Shown piece by piece: positions 32,619 to 41,068 of a DNA stretch of 64,000 nucleotides; position 1 is the first letter of the stretch; each line of letters begins with the position of its first letter. A model generated the notes under the pieces. It was not told the DNA's origin. It saw nothing but the letters and a program-made list of their open reading frames with translations, and did not search any database. The stretch lies in the NCBI GenBank assembly GCA_014529385.2, contig CM043944.1, forward strand, positions 61,759,748-61,823,747, in the 5' to 3' direction. A program made the translations under genes and the position numbers. Source of the stretch: Adiantum capillus-veneris (Eukaryota; Streptophyta; Polypodiopsida; Polypodiales; Pteridaceae).

Positions 32619-34082
32619 CTAGAGCAACTCCTTTAGCTTTTTCATGGATTTTACATGTACTTCTGTCCATTTAAACTTTTGATTCTTTCTAAGCAACTGA
32701 TAAAGAGAATCAGCTACATGTGCATAATGTGGAATCCAAATAACATAGAAGACACATGCTCCTAGAAACCTTCTAACCTCAGTGATGCTAGTGCATGTTT
32801 CTTTCATTCTTTGGATGGCATCTACCTTTGATGGACAAGGTTTCCTACCATATGGCCCGCACATGTGCCCCACAATGAGCACTTCTTTGACACCAAACAT
32901 AGACTTTTCCCCTGACAATGTAAGATTCACTTCTTCCAACCTAGACAAAATTTTATCACAATCATTTATGTGATTTACCACAAACCTGCGACATCCCTTG
33001 AGATCCAAAGCTTCATCTCTGTCACTTTCTTCACATCCTTTGATAGGCAAATCATCAATGAAAGGCATTGTGATTTGAGGAATAAAGTCACGTAAGACCT
33101 TATTCATCCCATTCATCATATGTGCAACCGAGTTGGTTGCTCCCTGTGGCAAGGTACACATCCTTACCAAACCCAAAGGTGTCCTCATGGTTGTCAAGTC
33201 TCTGCTTTCGATTGCAAGCTGAAATTGATCATACCCTGAGTAGAGATCCCCCATTGAGTAGATTGCCCTCCCTGCAAATGCCTCTGCAAATTCATCCACA
33301 ATTGGACCTGTACCTACATTTCTAATTGTCACCTTGTTCACTGGTTGCATATCTTGGATGAAGCGTAGAGAACCATTCTTCTTTGGAACTGTGAACCACC
33401 TATTTGATTATGGAGCACAAGAAGGCTCCAAGATTCCCATTTTGATTTTATCATTCAGTAGCTCTACTAACTTTGGCAAATGAGCCTTTGGAACCGGAAT
33501 AGGCCGCAGATTCCAAAGCACATGAGGTATTGTGAAAATTACCATAGGAGCTACAATATAAGGATCAACACATCCTATCTCATGTGGCTCAAATGCAAAA
33601 GCCTTACCATGCTTTGAAAGCATTTCTTTGAAGCACTTTGTCTCCTCCTGTGTTAGAAACTCCTCGCAACCAATCTGCAACTCTTGAAAAGACTCCTTTG
33701 TGAAGGTATGCCCGATCTTTTTAGGATTCCGCAAACTTGGTTGTAAAGAAGCCTGTTCAATCTTTTCCCTGTTGTTGGGTGGTAAGGGTGAAGCTACTGG
33801 TTTCACCTTCTTTGCTACACTCTTGTATTTAGTTTCAACATGGACTTCTGGGCCTACTGTTTGGCTTTCTTTAAAGGCTTCTATTACTTGATACATTTCC
33901 ATAGAGCAAACTTCCACAACTTCATTTTCAAGATGCAAACTAGACCTCATTATAGCATCAAGCTCACCCATAGTATCTACAAAAGAAACTTGTTCACACA
34001 AACCCAAAACATTTTCAGTAGGCTCTAGCAACCCACTCTTTTTCATGCCTATTTGTACATTATGCACATATTGCCTTCTCAC
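32619..34082 (-). pseudogene. Element F: reverse transcriptase
   Basis: The frame spans the region before RT (33408-34082, ending NLRPIPVPKAHLPKLVELLN, KMGILEPSCAP) and the RT core (32619-33350) with one TAA between them at 33405-33407. The core shows MQPVNKVTIRNVGTGPIVDE, IYSMGDLYSGYDQFQLAIES, LPQGATNSVAHMMNGMNKVL, and catalytic MPFIDDLPIKG. It then shows VLIVGHMCGPYGRKPCPSKV and TEVRRFLGACVFYVIWIPHY. The only visible lesions are single stops, and the frame is constant. Confidence 0.9.
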
Positions 34083-34320
34083 ATCTCTTCAAATCTTCAA
34101 GTTTTGTAAAACATACTGATCCATTCTTTGTTACCAAGGAGCTCGTTGAAAAGCTTCACCTATTTTTGGATCAGGCGAGACCCTTTTTCTTTCTGTACCA
34201 CTGCAATCCCGCTTTACAATGGTACTTGGCCAAAACCCATCATTTCTCTATGATCATGAAACTCTTTGCTCACCTTTGGTAGAGGATGTTCTCTGAGGTT
34301 GTCACGATTTCTTTCATGGT

Positions 34321-36618
34321 TTACACAAAAACTGTGAGAAATTGGACAGCACGTTTACCATCTTTGCTACGTATCCTAGCATATGCTGAACCATCGTCCA
34401 TTACCTTTGTTTCCATTCGAACTCCCACAATGTAGGGTTGTCCAAGGATGAGATGATATGAAGATGTATCCTGTACAAAGAAGTTTTGGTCAATCTTTAC
34501 ATCACCTATTGTTACCTTCACACCTGGACATGCTGCATACAATTCACCGGATGAATTGTTTGCCACTTTTACCATCCAGCCATGATCTGTGTCCATCGGC
34601 CATTTGCACTTGTTGTAGAGACTCTTTGACATTATGTTTATTTCTGAACCATGGTCAATCAAGGCAACAAATGGCTCTTCAAGATCACCTACCTTGACCA
34701 AAGTTTCTGTAGTAGCCCTTGCCCAATGACTTCGTGAATAGTAACTCCTAGGAATATCTTCAACTTCTTCATCATCATTTGAGAAATACACTTGCTTCAC
34801 TCTCCCACTAGATTGGTAGCATCCTACCACAGCTCCATCATTCTCCTTATTTTGCAGTTGCATCCCTTGTGTCTTTGAGGTTTCCCCTTCAACTTGTGGA
34901 CGAGAAACTTCAGCAAGGGTTTGCCTCTTTCTCTTGATGATGTCAATGATCTCCTCATGGAATTCACGCTTTGCAATGCCAAGAACTTCTCCCAGAGTAA
35001 ACTCAATCTTGCTATTCAAGATCCTTTCCTCCAAGACTTTCTTTAAATCTGTAGCAACCTCAATATCAGATTGTAGTTTATAAGTTGGGCCTTTTGTCTT
35101 ACCTTTCGTTGGCTCTTTCTTCTTTCCTGTTGTAGACTCCTCCATGAGTACTTCAGGTGGAGATGCTCCTTGTGTTGAGGGTGTTTGAGAAGGCATTGAG
35201 TCGCTTCTTCCCCCACTTCTAGAAGCTCTTTTTGATGGTCCTTCATCAGCATTCTCACGTCTGCACTTCTCTTCTACAATTGCCTCATTTTGTTGGCATT
35301 TTGTAATGTAGGCATGCACTGACAATGAGTCCACTGGATCATTCCATCCTGTTTCTAGACGTATGCAATCACCTGCTTCATGTAGAATCTCTTTTGTAAG
35401 CTTTCCCTTTTTAGCTAATTGCATGACATTTGGCCAAATTTGACCATGATGGTCACTCACTTCTTCATCACAAAAATGTTCAATTTTTACTCCATAAGTA
35501 GCTGCCTCAAGTGAAGAGGTGGCATGCTTAGTTGCCATATGCTTAGTTGCCATATCTTCAACTAAGGTTTGCATTCCCCCCTTCCCAAAGTTAGTTCTCA
35601 AGGGTAGACCTGTCTCTCTTAAGTGGATTTTACCATCCTTAAAAAAGACAACATCTTTTGACAAAGCATCACTAAAATCATCACAATCCCTTCTTACATG
35701 GTCTGTACTATCACACCAAATACATCTATTAACAAACCCTTCTTTGGGCTGTTGTCTTTGCCTAGGAAGTGGCCCTGATGGTTGGCCTTTTTTTTCAAGC
35801 TTTGCAAACTTCACCTTCAAGTCACGCATTCCCTTCACAAGCTCATCTAGCATGGACTCATCAAACTTAGGAGCGATAAAAGTAGGCTTTACCATTTTGT
35901 CAGAAGTTGAGGTGGAAGGACTTGTAGTGTTTACTACCATCTTGTCCCTTCTTCTTTGTCGTTTGGCAAGCAGTGAGACAGCACCTTCAACCTCATTCCA
36001 GTCGGTCTTTAGTCCTTGCTCAGCATCTTTATCTTCAAGAAGAAGCTCCAAATTTTCTTGAAACTCTTTACCTGCAGCTTGTAAGAAAAGATCTGTCTTC
36101 TCTGCATCTAGTGTGGCCCTTTCTGTCCTAGTGAGTTGTGCATAGCGCCGCTCAAATTCCCTAAGTAGCTCTGTTATTGATAGTCCTTGCTTTGGCTTGA
36201 CTACCCATTCTAAGAATGTCCTTTTGGTCACTCTCTCCGAGTCCTCCATGAAATATTCCTCCTTTAAAGCTACTTTGAGTTCTTCCCAATTTCTCCCATG
36301 CCCATCTTTAATTGCCCTAACATGCTCCCTAATTTCTGGAGCAACAACTAGCTCAAAGCTTTGAATCATCTCACCTTCTGACACGCGATGCAACTCCATC
36401 TCCTTCACATACTCGCGTAAGAACTTGGTTACATCTTTGCCATTGAACTGATCCATTCTGTTGACGACCGCTTGTATGGCCTTCGTTGCTGAAATCTCCC
36501 TTCTTTCAGTAGCATGTTGTTGTTGCATGAACATTGCAAATGCTTGAAACATTTGCATTGTTGCTGGGTCAAAATGCATACCCTGTTGCTCAACATGATC
36601 ACCCATGGTTACCCACAA
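34321..36618 (-). CDS. Element F: gag-protease polyprotein, intact 765-codon frame
   Basis: A helical N-terminus (QMFQAFAMFMQQQHATERRE) leads to a gag capsid-type domain at about residues 45-215 (FNGKDVTKFLREYVKEMELH, EEYFMEDSERVTKRTFLEW, TDLFLQAAGKEFQENLELLL). A standard zinc knuckle, CIWCDSTDHVRRDC, lies near residue 305. A protease follows at about 655-760: EPFVALIDHGSEINIMSKSL (D-H-G replaces D-S/T-G) and YHLILGQPYIVGVRMETKV. The start codon used is the first ATG at 36618; MGDHVEQQ four codons in is an alternative. Only about 15 bp separate it from the primer-binding site. It is the longest intact element protein in the window, although the missing active-site Ser/Thr casts doubt on protease activity. 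Confidence 0.9.
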   Translation of the reverse strand: MWVTMGDHVEQQGMHFDPATMQMFQAFAMFMQQQHATERREISATKAIQAVVNRMDQFNGKDVTKFLREYVKEMELHRVSEGEMIQSFELVVAPEIREHVRAIKDGHGRNWEELKVALKEEYFMEDSERVTKRTFLEWVVKPKQGLSITELLREFERRYAQLTRTERATLDAEKTDLFLQAAGKEFQENLELLLEDKDAEQGLKTDWNEVEGAVSLLAKRQRRRDKMVVNTTSPSTSTSDKMVKPTFIAPKFDESMLDELVKGMRDLKVKFAKLEKKGQPSGPLPRQRQQPKEGFVNRCIWCDSTDHVRRDCDDFSDALSKDVVFFKDGKIHLRETGLPLRTNFGKGGMQTLVEDMATKHMATKHATSSLEAATYGVKIEHFCDEEVSDHHGQIWPNVMQLAKKGKLTKEILHEAGDCIRLETGWNDPVDSLSVHAYITKCQQNEAIVEEKCRRENADEGPSKRASRSGGRSDSMPSQTPSTQGASPPEVLMEESTTGKKKEPTKGKTKGPTYKLQSDIEVATDLKKVLEERILNSKIEFTLGEVLGIAKREFHEEIIDIIKRKRQTLAEVSRPQVEGETSKTQGMQLQNKENDGAVVGCYQSSGRVKQVYFSNDDEEVEDIPRSYYSRSHWARATTETLVKVGDLEEPFVALIDHGSEINIMSKSLYNKCKWPMDTDHGWMVKVANNSSGELYAACPGVKVTIGDVKIDQNFFVQDTSSYHLILGQPYIVGVRMETKVMDDGSAYARIRSKDGKRAVQFLTVFV

Positions 36619-36633
36619 ACTCTCACCCTAGAA

Positions 36634-36653
36634 GATTCACGTCGGGTTCACTA
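36634..36653 (-). promoter_or_regulatory. Primer-binding site of element F
   Basis: On the - strand TAGTGAACCCGACGTGAATC follows the LTR after six bases. It resembles TGGTGAACCCGACGTG-type sites of plant elements, with one change in the TGG that pairs with the tRNA CCA end. Confidence 0.6.
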
Positions 36654-36859
36654 AAAATATGTCGAGAAATTTGCGGTCTTCCCAGGAAAGCACCGGGCTT
36701 ATGGCTCTGAGAGTTTGTGAGAGAACTCAACAAAAACTATATGAAGGAGTTAAACCATAGATGCCATGAAGACTAGGGTTTGGAAAGAAGTACAATCAAA
36801 GAAGCCCACCCATTCTCTCTTGCACTCACACGCACAAAGAAAGAACACAAAAGAAAATG

Positions 36860-37072
36860 TCAAAATAACACAAAGATGAAAACATCAAGGCTATGGTCAT
36901 ATCGTATCATGGGTAATATGAAAGGGTTAACAGATGAGTTAATGGCATTCAATCTTGGCTGCCCAAATAGGCTACGAATTGTTCTTTGGAATTGTAGTTT
37001 CGTGCTTACCATAATATATATATTTTGTCTAGTGATTGGGATTAATTGTGTGTACAAATCCTCTTGGTTCAT
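36860..37072 (-). CDS. Element F leader: small conserved frame, type 2 (70 codons)
   Basis: The frame has an ATG at 37072, the core IPITRQNIYIMVSTKLQFQR, then TIRSLFGQPRLNAINSSVNP and end LDVFIFVLF. Its ATG overlaps the stop of the upstream type 1 frame (ATGA at 37069-37072), an arrangement that would allow coupled reading. The element E counterpart (24694-24893) keeps the same residues with mostly synonymous codon changes. Types 1 and 2 also resemble each other (ISRKIHFQQR and VSTKLQFQR; SFDV and LDV endings), so the pair arose by duplication. Function unknown. Confidence 0.6.
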   Translation of the reverse strand: MNQEDLYTQLIPITRQNIYIMVSTKLQFQRTIRSLFGQPRLNAINSSVNPFILPMIRYDHSLDVFIFVLF

Positions 37073-37287
37073 AGCAAGATAACTACGCTTACATCAAAAG
37101 AAAAATTATAGTCTATGAGAGGTAGTATGATGGGATCCGATGATAGAAGTATTTCATTGAGCCTTTCAGGGACGAAGAGAAACAATATACGTTGTTGAAA
37201 GTGTATTTTACGGCTAATCCATACGTTAATTCTAATAGATCGTACAGAGTGAAAGCGATAGAAATGATCATCATGTGGGTTATTCAT
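37069..37287 (-). CDS. Element F leader: small conserved frame, type 1 (72 codons)
   Basis: It starts MNNPHDDHFYRFHSVRSIRI, continues NVWISRKIHFQQRILFLF and ends LPLIDYNFSFDVSVVILL. It aligns with the element E frame at 24454-24672 over about 56 codons, with roughly half the residues identical and changes concentrated at synonymous positions. It lies about 550 bp downstream of the TATA box, between transcription start and gag. I know no named family with this sequence. Confidence 0.6.
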   Translation of the reverse strand: MNNPHDDHFYRFHSVRSIRINVWISRKIHFQQRILFLFVPERLNEILLSSDPIILPLIDYNFSFDVSVVILL

Positions 37288-38665
37288 CTAGGAGAGTATG
37301 TGAGAAATGTAGATATGTGAGAAGTGAAGAGATGAGAAGTTTCCCTCCCAAGCCCTATTCTTGCCCGTAGGCAATAAGGATACTGCGGGGAGAGATGTAC
37401 CTGTAGCAAAGAGAACCTAGAGAGGATGAATTACTAAGAATGAGAGGGATAGGTTTGGTTAAGGAGATGAGATTAGATACATATATATATATATATGTTG
37501 GATTAGAGATGAAAATGAAAACAACAAGAAATCAAGAAAACATCAATGTAGAACACATCTTACTTGAAACCCTTCGGCACCATTATTGATGGGAGAGAGA
37601 AGAAGAGTGGATAATTCCACTTTGATTGATACACCAAGTGCAAGACCTTATTTGATTAGAGTTGATCTTCCAAGGTTAGCTTGTTGCAAGAATGGCTAGT
37701 CTCCCTCTAGGAGAAAGTGTAGGCTTGGGCTTATGTTAATGGCTAAGTACAATTAGGCATTACTACTCACTCCCTCGAGAATTCCTCTCATCAATGGCTT
37801 GAATGCTTGAGTTCCTTCCAAGGAAGAAGAGGTCCACTTTTATAGGTGAAGGGAACCCACAAGGGTTTACACAAGAAGAGAGGAGCCAGTGTGAACAGGA
37901 ATTGGAAAAGTTGGAAATGAGCTATCCCTGCGTGATGTGGGCAGACTGGGGTCCAGTATTTTGATCATATCTCCTCAACCGTAGCTTCAAATACAAAAGT
38001 AAAAATATGGGCAGAAACTTCATCTCATTAGCTACGATTTTCATTTTAAAATAATTTTCCAATTTGGATTGGAACCTTGTGTAAAAAATTCATCAAAATA
38101 GGGTCCATTTCTGGCAGCAAAAGTCTTCATATGGTCCCCTTAGCTTAGACTTTCATTTGATTCCAAAGGACACCTCATGCCATATGAAAGCATGACATTG
38201 CTCCTTGACAAAGTTTTTTAATCATGCTTGCAATAATGCATTAAAATAAGTGTATCTTTGAAATCATGCCACCTAGTGTCCCACTAGGATTTGATTCCCT
38301 CCTAGTAGCTATTTAAAAAGAAATATAAGAAAAATATGAAAAATACATAGAATATATATAGATTGGAAATTACTCTAGATATAGGATCTAGATAGGGTGT
38401 GAGATAATAATGAGATGGTAGAAAGAAAGAATCAATGCTTTTTGCCCCAAGTTAAAGAGGTGGAGCTATTGACACTTTTCCCATAGTATTTTTTGATGGT
38501 AAAGTAAGAATACATTACCCTTGAGATAATAAGATGAGATAGAAAGCTTATTTTTATACTTACATATGCATATGTACATTATAGGAAATATAATTATGTA
38601 TCTAAAAAGTTACAAGATAACTCTTGTAACATGTGTTCCCACTATGTACATGTCACAGCACGACA

Positions 38666-38669
38666 GCGT
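38666..38669 (+). repeat. Target-site duplication of element F, right copy
   Basis: GCGT, matching 28614-28617. Confidence 0.85.
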
Positions 38670-38780
38670 ACGTCCATAAGAGCGACCCCAGGGAAATCCA
38701 CCATGCCATAGAATGGCCTTACAAAGTGAGGCAGCCGCTTCATCCTGTTATTGCAAAACATAGATCAACATGTTTTACAA
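38670..38780 (+). pseudogene. HSPA12-like Hsp70 family ATPase, first exon, 3' part
   Basis: If element F and one GCGT are removed, GGC-TTC-GCG-T joins AC-GTC-CAT-AAG, giving GFAYVHKSDPREIHHAIEWP in frame. HSPA12 proteins have G(F/Y)AY followed a few residues later by a DP..I motif and WP, then a KT.T stretch; here KHRSTCF follows. A GT at 38781 (ACAA/GTGTAA) may be the exon end, with the pyrimidine tract in the intron. No later exon is found before element G or in the rest of the window. Confidence 0.7.
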
Positions 38781-38838
38781 GTGTAACCCATTGTTTTCTA
38801 CCTACACCCTCCAAGCTTGGGGATGGGCTGCCCTTTGC

Positions 38839-39292
38839 TTTCTCTCTCTTTCTTTCTCTACCTCTTTTCCTCTATCTCTCTCTTTCTCTCCCTCTTTCCC
38901 TCTCTCTATCTCTTTCTCTATCTCTCTTTCTTTCTCTCTCTCTCCTTCTCTACCTCTTTCTCTATCTCTCCCTCTCTCTATCTCTATTTATCTCTCCCTC
39001 TATCTCTTCCTCTCTTTCTTTCTCTCTATCTCTTTCCGTCTCTATCCACTCTCTCTCTTTCCCTCTCTCCCTATGTCTCTCTCTCTCTTTATTTCTCTAT
39101 ATCTTTCTTTCTCTCTTTATTTCCCTCTCTTTCTCTTTCTCTCTCTTTTCCTCTCTTCCTCTCCCTCTCTATCTACTCTCTCTCTTTCTCTCCCTATATC
39201 TCTCTCTCTTTCTTTCTCCCTCTCTATCTCTCCCTCTTTCTATCTCTTTCTCTATCTCTCTTTCTTTCTCTCTATCTCTATTATCCCTTTTC

Positions 39293-39323
<31 letters not shown>

Positions 39324-39562
39324 CTCTCTTCTCTCTATCTCTCTTCTCTATCTTCTATCTCTCTCTTCTCTCTCTCTCTTATCTCTTCTATCTCTATTTC
39401 TCTCTTTCTTTCTCTCTATCTCTTCTCTCTCTCTCTCTCTTCTTTCTCTCTCTTCTCTCTCTTTCTCTCTATTCTTCTCTTCTTTCTCTCTCTCTTTCCC
39501 TCTCTCTCTTCTCTTTCTTTCTTCTCTCTCTCTCTCTATTCTTTCTCTTTCTCTCCTCTCTA

Positions 39563-39594
<32 letters not shown>

Positions 39595-39858
39595 CTCTCT
39601 TCTCTATCTCTTCCCTCTTTCTATCTCTCTACATCTCTTTCTCCCTCTCTACCTCTCCCTCTTTCTATCTCTCCCTCTCTCTCTCTCTCTTTCTTTCTCT
39701 CTATCTCTATTACTCTCTTTCTCTCCCTCTCTATCTACTCTCTCTCTCTCTCTTTCCCTCTCTCTATCTCTTTCCCTCTCTCCCTCTTTCTATCTCTCTT
39801 TCTTTCTCTCTATCTCTTTCCCTCTCTATCTACTATCTCTCTTTCCCTCTCTTTCCCT

Positions 39859-39899
<41 letters not shown>

Positions 39900-40176
39900 A
39901 TCTATTTCTCTCTCTCTATTTAACATTTCTCTCCCTCTCTTTAAATCTCTCTCTTTCCCTCTCTCTCTCTCTCATTAATTATCTATCTATCTATCTATCT
40001 ATTTATCTACCTCTATCCGTCTTTCTCTCTCACTCTCTTTATCTATTTCTCTCTCTCTATCTAACATTTCTCTCCTTCTTTATCTATTTCTCTCTCTCTC
40101 TATTTAACATTTACCTCTCTTTATCTAAAATTTCTCTCCCTCTCTCACTCTATTTATCTATTTCTCGCCCCTCCTT

Positions 40177-40234
<58 letters not shown>
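38839..40234 (+). repeat. 1.4-kb polypyrimidine tract
   Basis: Nearly 1400 bases are C or T, with isolated A in TCTATCT-type steps and a TCTA run near 39980. Units of CTCT, CTTT and CCCT vary irregularly. All long frames through it are low-complexity Ser/Leu or Arg/Glu and are not genes. Confidence 0.95.
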
Positions 40235-40237
<3 letters not shown>

Positions 40238-40240
40238 TAA

Positions 40241-40380
40241 CACTATCCAAACAATCATTTCCAAAAATGTGCGTAACAAATCAATCATTTCCGAACGTGC
40301 ATAGCAAAGCAACCATTTTCAAACGTGTTTAGCAAAACAACCATTTCAAACAAGCCGTGCGAAACAACCGTCTTCTTTGT
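40241..40380 (+). repeat. Element G: left CACTA end with subterminal repeats
   Basis: It starts CACTATCCAAACAATC after TAA. Four or five diverged copies of a 28-30 bp unit follow (AACCATTTTCAAACGTGTTT type), each with a CATTT and a GTG. A CACTA start plus short subterminal repeats fits a CACTA transposon terminus. The right partner end is not found. Confidence 0.6.
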
Positions 40381-40504
40381 AGCGTGGTTGAGCTTCGAAT
40401 AGGTTGAGCGTCCAAAGAAGATGGCGGAATACCCCCTTGCCAAAACTTCTACGAAACCCTCTTCGACGAAACTTGAGAAGCTTGGAGAAGAAGAGAGGGG
40501 GGGA

Positions 40505-40524
40505 GGGGGGGGGGGGGGGGGGGG
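40505..40524 (+). repeat. Run of 20 G
   Basis: A homopolymer inside a G/A-rich stretch (40490-40570) near the left end of element G. Confidence 0.95.
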
Positions 40525-41068
40525 AGAGAGAGAGAGAGAGGGGACGCTTGTTGAAAGAGAGAGAGATGGGGAGTGGGGACGGTAGGAGGGGGAATATTGT
40601 AAGCGATGGGGGAGAGCAAGAAACACAGGAAAGACAGGGTATGCTGCAAAAACGCGACATACTCTGCTTTCTTTCCTTTTTTCAGACGCCAGTTATTACC
40701 GTGACTATTACCGCCCATATTATCGTGGCCAATCATTTCAAACGGATACATACAAATTCAAGGTGGCAAGGAGGGAGGGAGGTACAAACCACCCTCCCTA
40801 CCCTTAGCTATACATTATTTCATTTTTTAGCCTTTTGAGTTTTTTGATGAAGATTTTTAATTTTTTATGGATACTTTATTTTGTAGTACTTTTAAATGTT
40901 TAATAATTGAATTTTTAAAATCTCTTTTAGTTAAAAAATAATTTTAACACTCATTGTCATTTATTCCCTTTGACTTTAACTATATGTAATTTTTCTAATG
41001 GAATTAAGTGTTTTTTAATTATTTATTTTTACGACACATGACTAAATAAACAACCTTTCGTATGTGCA

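Larger units (their letters stand above)
28618..38665 (-). mobile_element. Element F: complete fungal-type Ty3/gypsy retrotransposon
   Basis: A 10,048-bp element with LTRs 28618-30630 and 36660-38665, 4-bp target duplication GCGT, polypurine tract, primer-binding site and gag, protease, RT, RNase H and integrase on the - strand. Sequence features of RT, RNase H and integrase (IDDLPIKG, VGHMCGPYGRKP, VLAREDLTNQVEGRALRA, RWFGPYVV) match a Ty3 clade I know mainly from fungi. The gag domain, in contrast, looks like one known in seed plants. The two LTRs differ by few substitutions and small indels, so insertion is fairly recent. Confidence 0.95.
36660..38665 (-). repeat. 5' LTR of element F
   Basis: 2006 bp, same ends as the left LTR. 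TATA at 37837-37845 on the - strand; the two leader small frames lie downstream of it, in R/U5. The shared U3 block is at 37928-38115. Confidence 0.95.

Noticed and set aside
38633-40240. Open frames of 368-535 codons in the pyrimidine tract
   Set aside because: They consist of Ser/Leu/Phe repeats caused by CT-rich DNA; only the first few codons (from the HSPA12-like exon) are real coding.
40404-40838. 144-codon frame with poly-Gly/Glu/Arg
   Set aside because: Caused by the G/A-rich homopolymer region at the left end of element G.
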